Of a DNA stretch of 64,000 bases, positions 20,557 to 34,020 are shown piece by piece; within the stretch, counting starts at the first letter, position 1, and each line of letters starts with the position of its first letter. The notes beneath the pieces were generated by a model, which searched no databases, had not been told where the DNA came from, and saw nothing but the letters and a program-made list of their open reading frames with translations. The stretch is from Gnetum montanum (Eukaryota > Streptophyta > Gnetopsida > Gnetales > Gnetaceae): assembly GCA_015680685.1 (NCBI GenBank), contig MNCI01015561.1, positions 1,294,233 to 1,358,232 on the forward strand, written 5' to 3'. A program made the translations under genes and the position numbers.

Positions 20557-22850
20557 TGTCCTTAGTTCCCACCCCTGCCTCTTAGTAGGCACCCATTGAC
20601 AGGTGAGGATGGGACCTAGAGAGACATGTTTAAATAATATAAAAAGTATTTTATGTGTGAATGTATTTTTACAAATTTCATATCTCACATATAAGAAATT
20701 TTTTCCCTGCCTATACAAGCTAAAGGACTTCATATGGATATGCATGTATCACATGCATACCTTCATCTGCTATGCATCTGCATAACATCCACCACATAAT
20801 AAATGTGAATCCGTTTATGGTTTGCCAAATAGGTATCATTTTCATCATATGAGTCCACCCTTTAGTATCTGAAATGCTTCTGCCGGCTGGGTACATCAAA
20901 ATTGTATATCAGGTGATCTAACTTATTATTAAATCCCACAATGAAAGCACATGGGCGTTGGAACTATTCCATGCATATTCTCAATTCACTAACCATGATG
21001 GCTTTTTTCAGCAAAAAAATTTGTAACCATGAATTGTTGTTGAGCATGACACATGATAATGATCATTGAATTCCAGTACTTAACTCGAAAACAATGACAA
21101 TAGACACAATGCATAGATTCTGAATAAGCCAGAGCTTAAAAAAAATTGCAGGCGAAGAGAGGGGTTTGTTATTGAGTCATTGCTCCTTGGTTGTAGCATA
21201 GGGTTTGTAATGTACAATGCATAGGTTCAATGTTAAGAGGTATGCCTTTATTTAAATTATGTCTATGTCTTAGGTGTACTTATAGTCAAATTACTCATAA
21301 TTTGTTTGCAATTATTGGTCAAGATATGAAGATAATTTCTTTTGATAATGTTGATTCTTTTGATAGTTTAGGGTCTTTTTCCCCTTCATTCAATGTTAAA
21401 ATTTTTATGAAAAGTCCACGATCTTATTAATATACTTCCAACAAAATTTGTTAGTGCTCTACTTCACATATGACATTTAGATCTTGATTAAAATGTCCAA
21501 TTTAGATATAGTAATGGTTGGTAATAGTATTCTTCATCATTCTAATATATTATTTACTAATCATAATATTGGTGTGGTGCACCTTTCATTATCAATATTT
21601 TTGGTCTTAAAAAAAATTTTCATGACCAAGATAATTTTATAGTCTCCTTTGCTTTTTACAACTTAAGAAAAATGCCTTAAAGAATTTCTCTATAGTAGTT
21701 GTTCTAAAATGATCATGAATTTCTTTATAAAGATTGTTGCGCCTCCACAAAGCATTGTAAAGGAATGTACATGAGGATGTTATTATTGGGTTTTTTAATT
21801 AATAGTGTATGGATGTATGAGAAAGGATGCTAAAAAACACATTATGATGCATAAACATGAGAAAATAATTTAGAGGAAGTTGAGGGCATGTTAGGAAATA
21901 ATTTATAGTATTGATAAAAGGATGTCACATTGGGAAGTACATTAATACACTAGGTTAGGAAGTGCATTAATACCCTATTTAAAAAAAGTTATCATTTTTT
22001 AAAAAATTATTTTAAAACCTTTTTTATTATGTTACTTTTAACATTAAAGATATGTGTATTATTTTTTGAGCATGTATACTTTGATTAAAGTTTTAGCATT
22101 TATACTCTTTATTAAGGTTTTGACCTTTATACATTAATTTTCCACAAATTGGGAACATGAGTATTATTATCATAACTTCCATTTTTGAGGTACCAATGTG
22201 CAAATTTTAGATTCTTTTAAACATTTGGGTCTTATTTACATAAACAATTACATGTGAGGGAAGTGTATCAAAGAAAAATTAGTAGGAGGTTTCAAGACTC
22301 TATATACTTTGAAAAATAAGTGCAAGGATTTTGGCTTATGAGTTTGGAAGGTCAAACACAATTTTTTCAGACTATCATCTCTCCTACTATATTGTATGTA
22401 TGTGTTGTTTGAGGACCTAAATTCAATGTTAAACTTTGGAAAGATATTGAAAGAATGAAGAACTTTTCTTCTTGTTGAGTTAAAGGTGAAGATGCATACA
22501 CCTTACTCAATGTTATTATGTGAATGTGATTTATTACCTTTAAAAGCAAAGGCCTTATGCCAATTCATTACATACACTCATAGCTTGCATGTCTCAAGGT
22601 AAGACAAATTTTCTAAATGTTCTTGAGGATTCACAAGATTGTGGTTGGTATTTCTAAGGGATGCAATGGTTGAGAATATGGAATATCTCTTAAGAGGACT
22701 TGTAGTAAAATCCTAAGCATATTCGCCAACTAGTTAAGAAGAAGGTTTTAACACAAATATGAGCTAATTTAGAAAGCAAGAGGTAATTTTATTTACACCA
22801 CATTAGATATAATAAACTAGATGTAGAAGCTCCCTATCTCTTAGTTGCTA
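20557..22850. other. AT-rich DNA, nothing assignable
   Basis: Continues the locus that was interrupted by the LINE. Open frames are short and lack recognisable motifs. Several A/T homopolymer runs occur. It may be old, unrecognisable repeat. Confidence 0.3.
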
Positions 22851-22859
22851 TTTGCATCA

Positions 22860-23060
22860 AGTATCAGAATGCTTTGGTTAAGTTCTCATTGTCTTAGAAT
22901 TGAAAGTGAAAAATAGATTCAACTACCCCAAGAAGAGTGTATTTGTAGGTTGTGCAAATCAAGAGCCCTTGAAGATGAGTTACATGTATTTCTTTATTGT
23001 GTTGTAACTACCTATTTGAGACAGTGTGATAATGTTATAGCAAAAAGCTTGTATGATTTG
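22860..23060 (+). pseudogene. fragment resembling a LINE-type zinc-knuckle C-terminus
   Basis: One frame reads LRIESEK, then a stop, then LPQEECICRLCKSRALEDE and LHVFLYC. The spacing (C-x2-C, acidic, H-x4-C) and the preceding SHCLRIE resemble the C-terminal segment of plant non-LTR polymerase proteins. It is too short and decayed to place in a family with certainty. Confidence 0.35.
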
Positions 23061-23708
23061 TTTTTGATGTCCCAATTGGTGCTTGGTCAATTTGTAGGGT
23101 CTATCTTTATTTTTCATGAAAATGTAATATCTATCCAATAGATCTTATGGGTCTTTAGATGTAATAAAAATTCATTTTATTTCATGATTATTTTCTTTAA
23201 TCCCTTGTCCAAGTGGGAGCACTTTTTGTCACGAATGTAATTCATTGTATTAGAATGTACTATTATTTGATGTAATTTATCCATTTGGGATGTATTAACC
23301 CTTTGGTCAAGCAGGAATACCTTGATGTAATTCACTATCTAGGTTGTATAACTTTATACCCATGTTCCTTAATCATGTGAGGTAGTTTGTGTAAAAAATA
23401 TTTTTAAACATTTGATTGTTGAGCTTGATCATGACAATTTGGCTTTATCTATGTAATGTGATTTTGAGGGAAAAAGGATAATTTCCTAGAAGCTTAATGC
23501 TCATCTTGCTAAGGCAAAGTCTTGTGAGGATTAATGGATGAGCAAAAGCTTGACCTCTTTCAAGTAGCTATGCCAAGGCTTGATTTTAATTTTAGTGATA
23601 TTTTCTTTACACTTGTGATGTTATGTTGTCTAGGATTTAACTTGAAATATTTATATATGCATGCATGTTGGCATTTATATCTCCTTTTCATTATCTTCTA
23701 TGTAGTCA
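23061..23708. other. AT-rich leader/flank before the Copia gag
   Basis: Contains CCAAGTGGGAGCAC near 23209, a phrase like the polypurine tracts of plant Copia elements, and a diverged second version CAAGCAGGAATAC near 23309. No LTR boundary could be fixed. Confidence 0.3.
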
Positions 23709-24017
23709 TGGCCTTTAAAAAAATTATTGTTGACATCAACAAGGGGAAAAAACTAAATGGTGATAATTATGACATTTGACATTGTAAGATCCAATATGTC
23801 TTAGGTAAATAAGAGGTTGTGGATATTATCATCTCATGGAAAATCCTAAAGAGGGATTAGACCCTTAATACAACAAAGAGTTCAAGGTGTATCAAAATTG
23901 ATTAAAAAAGAATCATGTTGTTTGCATCATATTATTAAGTGATAAGAAAAATAACATCCTTTATGAATTTGAGAAATATCCAATTACATATTTTATGTGG
24001 GAAGCCCTTAAAGTAAG
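23709..24017 (+). pseudogene. Copia gag N-terminus
   Basis: Starts MAFKKIIVDINKGKKLNGDN and continues with YDI, a stop, HCKIQYVLGK and further decayed codons to about 24010 (MNLRNIQLHILCGKPLK). This is the UBN2-type gag start, where the usual text is KLNGDNYDIWxxKIQYVL. The frame is cut at 24017 by the TGTAACA element, with GTAAG as target duplication, and resumes at 36742. Confidence 0.75.
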
Positions 24018-25031
24018 TGTAACAGCCCACCCTACCACTCCTAGCTAGGATGGAGTGATACCTAGGATCACTAGTAATAACACAATGGAAGCATGACAAA
24101 CTAGAAGGTAATGATACATGAAAATACATTAAGAATAAACCACTTTATATATTATGAAAGGTCAAGTTGCATAAAAATTCATGTCAAACCAAAAATTAAG
24201 TATACATTCAATTTATAAAATTGCATGTCTCCACATAAATCCAAAATCCATATTGCTCTTATGAGATGAAAAACATAAACATCATCATATATACAAGAGT
24301 ACAATGAAAGTCATGTAAATATGAATAGTCCACAATACTATACATTGAAATATACAACAACCAATCTCGGGAGATTTCCCTCTCCTCTACTCTCTCTTAG
24401 TGCCTGCCTATACCCCTATGGCTTCCACTTGTAACTAAATAAAGTTAGTATAAAATTGAGTGGGAAACTTTTATACTTCTGTTATTAGATGGTTAACAAG
24501 TGCTATATTGGATGAGAGGAATGAGGTACAAAGCAACTTGCATCAACTATCAGTTTTGCACATGCTCTAAGAAACACATGTACATACGATATTACACATA
24601 GCATTATCATAATCCTTACTAAAGTGAACAAATGGCTATTGCATATTCATAGATATAACCATTGTCAAACATATTTAATCATACATTCATTACACTACAC
24701 CACATGCATATCCATTATCATTCCCATGTCAGCATACCCACTCCATGCCATCAAGCAACACATGGACCACACAATCATAGATCAATCATAAGATATACTA
24801 TCAATGCTATGACTGACAAACTGGTACCATCATATATACCTTACTCATATGGTCATTAGCATATCTACACGCTGTGTAGCATGTGAAACGTTGTCATGAG
24901 TACTCATAATTAATCCCTTGCAAGTAGGTCTTTTATTTACCCAACTAGTGCTAGGATTTGTCAACCTATGACTCATAACCATTAGACTTCTGGAAGACAA
25001 GATATGGGGATGTACATAACTATGCCACATA

Positions 25032-25036
25032 CCAGC
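25032..25036 (+). repeat. target duplication CCAGC of element C, left
   Basis: Identical to 35023-35027 on the other side of element C. Confidence 0.85.
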
Positions 25037-26703
25037 TGATGAGCGGTGAGGTACCCCTACACTCAACCATACGAATACGAACGTGTACACATAATCCAGT
25101 TGAACTTCGTACATAGACTAGTTGTGGCACATAGATAGTTACATGTTGATCATAGTTCGCTATCTTCCCACTTGGACTAGTAATTACTTTATCACATATG
25201 TTTTAGTCTAGCATGAGGTGTGATGAGCCACGATATCGCATTCGGGATATCGCATCTGCCCCCGCGATATCGCGGCCTGTCGAAACATCTATAAATAAGA
25301 GGCGACTTTCCCTTGTTTCTCCATCTAGATCTAGACCCTTAGCCAAACTATAGCAGTTTTACCATTCCAGAGGTAGAATAATTTCCATGTGCCCGTAGTA
25401 GGAGTCTCAAAGTGAACGGATCTTTATTCGTGCAAATTGTACCTGAGCACACATTTGTGTACGACAATAAAGACGAACTTTCTGATAAACCTTGCAGCAT
25501 ATGGACTAAGCTAAATAGGATTTAATTATTGTTAAATGTTTAAATCCTTTCCTAGATAATTAATCTCTTTCAACCCTTGACTCTCCTAGTTAAGTGCATT
25601 CAGTATGACCACTTCGAGCACATGTATAATGCTTGGTAACCTAGTAACGAGTAGTGTTTGGTAATCCTGGCAGCGTTGCACTGGTTCAGGGTGTGTATGG
25701 CAAGTGGGAACAGATACTAGTGCTAGGACAATTAGAACTTAGTTAGCAAATAGTTAATATAAGTTAGTCACTTAGTCTCTTCACCCTTTCCCTATTAGCA
25801 TAGGCGTTAAAAAGATAAAAGATATAAAAATCACATACCTCAAGCTTACTTAACCATACAACCGTGACAATACAAGTAAGTTTGGGAAGACAACGATTGA
25901 TTAACCTTAAGTGTTCCATTAGGGCACGTAAGCACTTAGTCCTTGGAGTTCGACCAGATCACGTGTGAGATGTTCATATTCGTATGGTTGAGTGTAGGGA
26001 TACCTCGCCACTCATCAAGGTGTATGATGTGATTCCTAACACTAAGCTACTCTTGAAGACAATGAAAAATAATCTTGATTTAAGTTGATAAGAAATAGAA
26101 AACAAAAGCTAAACTAGTTTAAGTGCGATAAGCATCCATCCTTAATCATCCATACGCATCTTGAACTTTGTGTACTACTTTTGGAATTACCAAGTGCACA
26201 TTACTCGAAGCACTACTAGATACACTACTGGGTTACCAAGTAGTTACACTTAAATGTTCGTGATTAAGACATACTCATTTTGCATTTAACAAAAAAATAG
26301 TAAATGATGATAAAAGAAATAATAACTAAGAAAAAATAAATAATAATCAATAATTAAATAATTAAATACTAAGTGAATGTTGCAATGATGGAGTAATCTC
26401 GATCTTTATTGCCGGTTTTGTGCATGTCCAAGTACGTCACACTCGAACAAGGGTTCCATACAATTACAAATATCACATTACAGGCATGCATTGGGGAAAG
26501 AACTGAAGACTAATTGAAAACTGACAAAAAGACCCTATCCTAAGACTTACCAACTTACTCCTTTCTTGTGCGCTTGAATGCTATATTTATAGGCCCACAT
26601 AGGAATCACGATATCGTGTATTTGATATCGTTATCCAAGCTATAATATCATGTACTCAATATCGAGGATCTGATATCGGGGCCTAGCAATCCATGATTCA
26701 TCA
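25037..26703 (-). repeat. 3' LTR of element C, interrupted by a solo LTR
   Basis: On the minus strand begins TGATGAATCATGG at 26703 and ends CTCACCGCTCATCA at 25037. Net length without the nested insertion is about 865 bp. U3 carries GATATC palindromes at about 26609-26685, then CCTATAAATATAGC. It aligns along its length with 34172-35022. Confidence 0.88.
25221..26017 (+). mobile_element. solo LTR (797 bp), GATATC subfamily
   Basis: Begins TGATGAGCC and ends CACTCATCA, with AGGTG duplications at 25216-25220 and 26018-26022. The paralogous LTR at 34172-35022 shows the uninterrupted target CATGAGGTGTATGATG near 34350. U3 holds three ATATCGC palindrome phrases at 25230-25276 and TATAAATA at about 25290. 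AATAAAG near 25466 is a likely poly(A) signal. No internal sequence is present. Confidence 0.92.
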
Positions 26704-26719
26704 TACCCCCATGACTAAA
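26704..26719 (-). promoter_or_regulatory. polypurine tract of element C
   Basis: Minus strand TTTAGTCATGGGGGTA abuts the LTR start TGATGA. Confidence 0.75.
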
Positions 26720-26879
26720 TAACAACTTGTTCTTGAGTCAAATAATCAAAATGAGAACAATTTTCTTGATTACACAGTGAATAGGTATGGAATTATCGAC
26801 TAACTATGAATTACTTCATGCCGCAGTGTGAAATTAAACAAAAAAAAATTGGGACACAGACACAGAATACACAAAATTT
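26720..26879 (-). other. 3' untranslated segment of element C
   Basis: Non-coding DNA between aORF end and PPT. Minus-strand ACTCAAGAACAAG near 26735 is the counterpart of the CTCAAGGATGAG phrase in A. Confidence 0.45.
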
Positions 26880-29663
26880 TTGGAACTCATGTGGTTCCTG
26901 GTGGTGGTGGCTCCTCCATGGGCCTCTTCCCCTTATCTTGTGCTCCAGGTTTTGGAAATGGATGCATCTGGAGGAGCACCTGAAGCTTTTCTTCTTCGGT
27001 CTAGGGATCATGTGTTGTCCATGTTGATGTTCTAATATTTAATGGAGTTGGGACCTCACATGGGCATGGTAGTTGCAGGAACATTTGATTGACCTTAATG
27101 TACCAAGCTGCAAACAACCGTCATTCCTCTTCATAGGCTCTAGCTTTATCTCTGCATTTTTGATAATACATGATCCATCGAGCCAAATCCATCGTGACAT
27201 CTTTCTGCCCTTGGTAGCTAGCCTTGACCACCTCTAATTCAGAATTTGCTACTTCTAATTTTTGTAGTGTCTTCTTGTGTTGAGCAAATTTACTTTCATA
27301 TTTAACGTAGGTGGTTGCTACCTACTTCTCCAATTCTATCCTCGGGTGTCTTGCTATCAACATGGCTAAGTTGGCATATCGTAGGTTGCTAACTCCATGT
27401 ACTCAGTAAGATCCTATATTTGCAGGTCTTAACTTTTTAGTTCTGGTTGGTGGAAGAAGGCATACATATCCAATATGGCATGCCAATTAGCATTCTGAGC
27501 ACTAAAATGCTAGATTTGTTTCTTAATAATTTGCTTGTGCATTCCCTCTTGATCTCTAAAATGCTCCTTAAGCTTCTCATATTGCTTGGCCTCATTTTGC
27601 CACGCACTTATTTCAATCGCCATCTTCTAATAGATTGCACGTACCTCCTTCATTGAGAGGGTTCTATTTTCTCTGGCCAAGTGATTCATATCTTGGTTGA
27701 TCCTTATTAATTATTCTCACATTTGCTGAAAATTTTCTTCGAGAACATTCTTCTATTTTTCTACTATGGTCAACTGGAGATTTTTGGCAACGAGGTGTTT
27801 ATTTTCTTCTTGTAAGGCCTTCAGTGCTTTGGCATGTGCATACGTTTGAGCTTGTGCCTTTGAAGTATCCCACTTAGCCTTCTCTTTTTTCCTCACCACT
27901 CTTTTATTCTCTTCTATTTAGTTGCTCTGTTTGAAAGGAGTCTAGTTGATTTGTAGGGATGAATTGGGATGGATCTTGCTGTGCAGCTTGCAGTGCAGCT
28001 TGCAGGGCAATGAACTTCTCTTGGAGTCTTTTCAACTCCTCCTCTGCATGTTTGACCCTAACCTCTACCATGACCATCTTCCCTTTTGTAGAGATGAGAT
28101 CTAACTATGTTGTTGTGACATCTTAAGGAATGTCAAACAAGGACATGATCACTTGTCCTATCTGTAGCAATTAATCTAAAACATCCTCATGATTTGCAGG
28201 AGTCATCAAGGGACCAACCAAAGTTTGAGCATCGTGTGCTCCTGTTAAATATGTTGGTGGCACAACAGGGACATTGAACGATTCTTTGATGTGTTCTGTG
28301 ACCACTTCTACTACTCCTGCTACATCTTGGTGTTGCATACTATGGCACCTTCACTAGTTTTTAATTACACTTGAAAGGATGTAGCATTTCTAGAGATCTA
28401 TTATGACCAGTGTGATTCCCCTCCTCCTATTTGGATGGAAACCTCTCTCCATGTGCGATCAATTGAGACTATGGGTTGTACGACATCATTAATGATCTTG
28501 AAGAGATTTTCCTCATCATAGCTTCCCCAACCAACCAATTCACTGATGGCCCTAAGATGGCTCATCAATGGTCGATAGTCTTACAGCGGTGATGGTGGTT
28601 GGTCTTGCTAGCCTATGGGTTGTGTGCTGGGCCCTACTTCCTATTGTTGACTAGGCCTTGTGTCTAGAAGTTGGTTGGGCCTAGTTGTTTGAGGTGCCAT
28701 GGGCTCAATTGTTTATTCTTGCTTAAGCTCCAGTGTCTCACCAGCATCCTTCCTTGGTGCTAGTGGCTTCAACAATTCAGCAAATGAGGCATTTTGAGCC
28801 TTTCTGGGGATTTCATTGGTATACCTTGGAATTCCAGCACATCGGCATAGCTTCTTGATTAGGCAGGAAAAAGGAAATGTGAACTTCCTTGTCTTATGTT
28901 CTTCAAACTACCTTAAAATTTCTATTAGATATAGATGGGGTAGTTTGGCATCAACCTTTCCCATCAAGATGGCACTTCCTCTAGCCGCATAGGTGGAAAT
29001 CCTGTTTAGCCCTTTTTTTGGGAAAATGTAATATGTGCCAATTTTAAAATAGATCATCTCTTCAAGTGTGAGCTCTCCATATGTTTTATCCTCCTTGCCG
29101 TATGCCCTTTTTAACCATATATTTCATGCATCAACATCAGAGTGAGTGGACAGGTGAGCAAACTTGGGCCTTGTTTTTGGAAGGTTCAAAACTTTCGAAA
29201 TGGCCTTGGTAGAGAAATCAATAGAAATCTCACCAATATCATCAGTGGTGCCTTCTTCCTTATTATGAAAAAATTGGTACATCTTCCCCAAGTGCCAATC
29301 ATCACTCTCTGAGAGAACAAGCCATAGTGGAGACCCTTTAAGTTGATCTCTGACAACTTCAGGGGCAAATTCAATAAAAGGTTCAAAATTGAGTTCCACA
29401 ATCACTATTGCTAATGTGGACCTTTTCCAAATTGCCTGAACACATTCCAAAGACAATGTAAAATGTTTTCCATGTTCAAGTGCCCTACCTTCTCCACCTT
29501 CGGCATGCCCAGATTGCACAGTGACAAGAGGTTCTTGATGAATGCTGAATGATTGTGCCTCCTACTCTGCATGTTCTTTGGGAGGTGCTTGGCCTCTACC
29601 TCTCCTTGGCCATTTGGATGCACCTTGAGAGGGTCCTCCTTATTTTCCTCATTTAGGGACCAT
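26880..29663 (-). pseudogene. additional ORF of element C
   Basis: Starts at a minus-strand ATG (29663-29661) reading MVPK, like MAPK in A. The N-terminal half is the best preserved: near 29124-29480 it reads FTLSLECVQAIWKRS, VELNFEPFIEFAPEVV, SDDWHLGKMYQFFHN and STKAISKVLNLPKTRP, matching A's domain residue for residue at many places. The central and C-terminal parts are heptad-rich and decayed. A Pro-rich tail (PMEEPPPPG) lies near 26890-26930. It is interrupted by stops. It follows the cassette at 30169-30263 at a distance of about 0.5 kb. Confidence 0.68.
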
Positions 29664-29979
29664 TTGTAATCACACAAGATCAATTGTTAGTAAGGTCATT
29701 TTTAAAATTTGACTTATACCTTACTCATTGCCTTTAATAAATTCATTTCTTGCCTAGTGTGATTTCAAAGTTAGAAATTTTCATGAAAATTCCCCTAAAA
29801 GTTTTGATATCGAGCCCAATTTGATTAGGTGACTCCAAAAAATAATTTTCATGGTATGGGTGAATAAATAAAATTAATTTGGCATATGTTTTTATTATTT
29901 CTTAAGGTCACTTTCCCTTTACAATATCCTTCAGGCAATGACGAATTTTGAAAAAACTACGTGCAACTTGGAATGTACC

Positions 29980-29998
29980 CTTCCCCCACAACTAAGTT
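29980..29998 (-). promoter_or_regulatory. internal polypurine-like motif of element C
   Basis: Minus strand AACTTAGTTGTGGGGGAAGG lies between the cassette and the aORF, in the same place as 4193-4209 in A and 45581-45600 in E. Confidence 0.45.
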
Positions 29999-30168
29999 AA
30001 ACACTTTGGGTTTAATTAGGTTCTATCAGAATGAGAATTAGAGCGTTAATGAGTAAGATATTGATATTTGAATGATAGGTGTGCAAGCTTGAAAATTTGT
30101 GGAAGAAAATTGCAACAAATCCCCTCACATGAACAGTGGAAAATGATGTTGATGCACATGGGGGGTCC

Positions 30169-30263
30169 ATATATATAGATTTTGTAGACACGATATTGTG
30201 TACTTGGTAGCATGAACTTGATATCATGTCAGACCTGATATCGGGTACTCGATATCATGTTCC
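30169..30263 (-). promoter_or_regulatory. GATATC palindrome cassette and TATA box, element C
   Basis: On the minus strand: ATGATATCGAGTACC, CGATATCAGGTC, ATGATATCAAG and ACAATATCGTG, then CTATATATAT (30178-30169). The element's LTR U3 shows CGATATCAGATCC, CGATATTGAGTAC, CGATATCAAATAC and CGATATCGTG followed by CTATAAATATAG. It is the same palindrome class and nearly the same phrases, located directly upstream of the aORF leader. Confidence 0.62.
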
Positions 30264-31685
30264 TTTCGAAATAGGGTACTTGGACAAGATTGATAAATTT
30301 TCAAATTTCCAAGGCCAAAAATGAAGGATTTAAGGTTAATTCGAAAGATCTAGGGTAATGTTGAAGAGAACTAAAGGCACCAAAAGTGTAATGAAGTGGA
30401 ATTTTACAATAAAGTTCGTGAGTGGAGTAAGGAAAAAAGGACATGTAGTTGTGCACAGGAACGTTTCAATTGAAATTATGATAAAGCAAAAGATAACTTT
30501 AGCAATGTAGTACTCGAAGGGTATAAGATGATGTGGTGATGTGCAATGAGTGTAAATTACAAAATTTACACAAGTGTATCCTCCCCAAAGTAGGTTCCTA
30601 CCCATCATGCCCTTACGTAACCACACCTTAAAATGTCCTTAGGCACTAGAAGGGTTAAATGCAATCCACACTAGTGCAACAAAACACACACATGTTAAAT
30701 ACCATTGTGACAAGGCACGAGTTCTATCCCACACAAGACACAAGTCAAAAATACTTGGATAATGGGGTGAAACGAATCATAGAAGGGACTATCGAAATCG
30801 GGACATGAGGTACTTGACCATGGGCACAATGAATCCTGAGTGTGGGGCATGATTAATGTATCATTAGCCTTTCACTTCAAAATCAAGGTCAAGTCCATGC
30901 CTCTGATCAATGACATTGCATTGTTTCATCCAATGATAGTCAACCATAAGAGCATCATGATAGCAAGGTGTACAATCACTTGGCATTTTTTCTAAGGGAG
31001 GAGTCAATTGGAATTTCTCTACAGCGCATTTTTCTTGATCTTTTCTTTGTTATTATTATTATTTTATTATTTTTTGTTTTATCTTCTTTCTTTTTCTTTT
31101 TCTTCGTCTGGCTTCTTTGACACTTTATCTTTTCCAAAAGTGTTCTAGAGAAGCCACCAACCTTCAGGCATGGGTGCATGTCTTTCTAGTGGAACCCTCT
31201 AGAACAACATTAAGTTTCCTTATTGAGTGCCATTATTACTCTTATTCCCATTTTTTGTTAGATCTACAAGGATTTTAGTACAACCAAGCTGCATGACAAC
31301 ACATAAAAATGTCACCAAAAAGAATCCACAAGTCCCCTTGATATCACACCCGGGTCATTCCCTCTTAGTCTATCATTTTTCGCTCTGGGCATACTGAGTA
31401 CAAAGTTACTTTAAGTTTTAATGATATCAAGAATATCATCATACCCAGAGTAGAACCTCTTATTAATAGAATGGGTGGGTGGATGTTGTGGGCTCACTGT
31501 CTAAATAATTAATCATTCATGACTTAATAGCATAGAACAACACCTCAACTAATGAGTCACATGAGTATTTTATTCACTGATGAGATTACCCTCAAAAAGG
31601 TAAAACAACAATTTGAAAAGTGAAAAACTAGGAAAAAAATTGTAAAATTAGAGAAAAGGAAAAACATTTACTAATTTTATTTATT
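30264..31685 (-). other. post-gag spacer of element C
   Basis: Non-coding. Shares phrases with the E spacer, such as the minus-strand GATGAT/TAATGAC phrases and GTGTGATATCAAGG (near 31340) against GTGTGACATCAAGG (near 46863), and CTTCAGGCATGGGTG (31160) against CTTCAGGCATGGGTA (46731). A T/C-rich run lies at 31050-31110 on the + strand. Confidence 0.55.
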
Positions 31686-34020
31686 AGAATGGGAGGTATC
31701 GCCCACGACTAAACCCTTGAGCATGGCTAGAATTAATAAATGAAAAATTTGGATCCATGCATGCTGGAAACATTGGGGTCCGATCATATCCAAACCACTA
31801 GGTTTCTTTTGATGTGGTGGCAGGAATGTACCCAAATTGGGATTCACACACTTGATTAAAGTAGGCATAGTGGGGCAGATTATAAGATGTGTTCATGTGA
31901 TAAGGAGCTAATCCATTATGGCACCCGTGACCGTAAATGGTATGTAAGGATCGATATGTCTCCCTATGTGGTTATGTTCATTGGGCTGCATGGTTGTTGG
32001 AGTGTTGATTGGTGGCCTGGATAAGGTAACAGGAGGTGTTAAGTTCGAGGGGGAATATGCATCACAATGCTAGACTTGTGCTAAGTGGGTGATGCAGTGG
32101 TTTCAGGACCATGCTGTCTCTTTCTATAATCATGCCTAAAGAAAGGACACTTTTGACATTGTGGAGGACCTTCACTACTATTGACAGTAGCAGCACAAGT
32201 AACGTTTGTGGGTTGGTGTTGTGGTGAAAAACCTTCTGGTGCTATTGGTGGTGATGTAGAAGGAGACAAAGGATGAGAATATTGAGGGTGAGGAGAAGTG
32301 TAAGGAACATGAGGTGGGGATCTTGCGGGAGAGGACATGGGTTGATAGTACTCAGGAGAATGATAACGATGAGGTGAAGTAGAGGATGTTGATCCAATTG
32401 GAGAAATAGGATGCTAAACATAATAAACATTTAGTATTGGGAGATACGAAGGGTGTGGTTTGTTTGACGGTGGCCTCCCCCATGATTGGGGTTTCTACCA
32501 CAGCAATTGGACATGGTACTTCTGTAGAAATTTTGGATGTAGCGTTCCTTCCCAATGCTCATGTAAATGTGAAAATACTAGGCATTGAATTTTGAGGTGA
32601 TCATATAGATAAACATCACATTGATATTTATGATTGGCAATTGAGCCCCTATCCTTATTTTCTTCAACTCTTCTTTTTGACTATTGAGTGGTGTTCTGTC
32701 TTGTTTTTCACTTTGGCATCCTTCGTTTGTCCTGTTTGTCAGAGTGATTGTGCATGGTTCCACCTTTAATAATGTTGGTATATTCTCTGCATTTTTCATG
32801 TACCCATTCCATCATCTTATTGATCTTTACCTCAATTTCCTCTCGTGATTGTAGTATTGGCAAAGATGATTCCACCTCCATGAGGTGAGTTGATTTCTCC
32901 TCTTCATCGACCTTTGTTATTTTGAGATTTTGGTCCTATTGAGATCTTTTAACATTCTCCCATTTGCCTATTTCTCCTTCTTCTTTTGCTACCTTCTTGA
33001 TAAGCTCTTGGAATTGGTGGGTTCGTAGTTCATATAGTTGACCTGGGGCATACATCCCTAGAGTCTCCCTTGTTTCATTATGGAGCCCATCCATGATGTG
33101 GTACATTAGCCTTTCCTCAGAGAACCCATGGCCTAGGTAGTTATTTAATAGTGAATAATATCTTTCTAAGGCCATGTCCAAGGGTTCATGTTACCCTTGT
33201 TTCCACTCTTGGATTTGTCTCCTCAAGGCTAACACTCTTGCATAGGTTTGATATCTTTCATTGAAGAGCTTTACCATTGTCGGCCAACAACGAATTGATT
33301 TCAACTTTAAAGACCTATACTATACTTTTGCTTGGCCAACGAGTGTCATAGGAAAGAGCTTAAGTCTTTGCTACCCATTATCAATATTGTTCCATGCACA
33401 AGCATTGTAGAAGGCTTGTAAATGATGTTGTAGATCTAAATCATAGCCTCCTGAAGACTTGGGAAAGTTGTTTAAATCAAGCCTGGGTAGATGGATTTTC
33501 TTGTAATGCTTGTGGGATATTTGAACAACCTCTTGTATATGCATTAGGCTCTTAGTGGCTAGCAGGAGTTCATCATCACTAAGTAGGTTATGAGTTTGTG
33601 AGTTGGGACGATGTTGTCTTTGTTCATGTTGGCGTTCTTGACCTTGCTAATGGGTTCGATATTTATTTCTACGTCAACCCCTTGAGAAATGGTCATCCAT
33701 GTCATGACCTAATGTTGAAGGGGTAGAGGAAGAGAAAGAATTGAAAGACTCGTAATGAATTTTGTAAGTCTCCCAATCATCCCTAGATAAATTCTTGTTA
33801 ACTATTGAGAAGGTCCTAGGCCTTACAGGCCCCCTCGTTCTATGGGATGTCCCATCCTCACTAAAGGTGTCTGGGTTGGATGACAAGAGTCCTTGAGTAT
33901 TGTTGGGGTGTCCATGAACATATGAAACTCTTGCATAAGATTGAGTACTCCAAACTTCTCCGTTGTCATATATTTCTTTGGTTCTCCAATGAATTTTCTC
34001 ACTAGTTGTTGTGTTATCAT
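31686..34020 (-). pseudogene. Athila-type gag of element C
   Basis: Retrotransposon gag, decayed. The N-terminal part (34020-33674) reads FIGEPKKYMTTEKFGVLNLM and, after frame changes, a Thr/Ser/Arg-rich stretch. The core capsid region includes LERYYSLLNNYLGHGFSEE and MDGLHNETRETLGMYAPGQ (33181-33020), the usual Athila gag helix motif. The C-terminal part is Pro/Tyr/Ser-rich (PARSPPHVPYTSPHPQYSHP near 32270-32330) and holds CQKCPFFRHD, a possible remnant of a zinc knuckle. The frame fades into spacer near 31690 with no protease. It would form the particle. Confidence 0.7.

Noticed and set aside
23190-23350. Copia LTR boundary at CCAAGTGGGAG
   Set aside because: No partner LTR, TG/CA end or target duplication could be found; described only as flank.
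26806-27027. Forward 73-codon open frame
   Set aside because: Antisense to the Pro-rich tail of element C's aORF.
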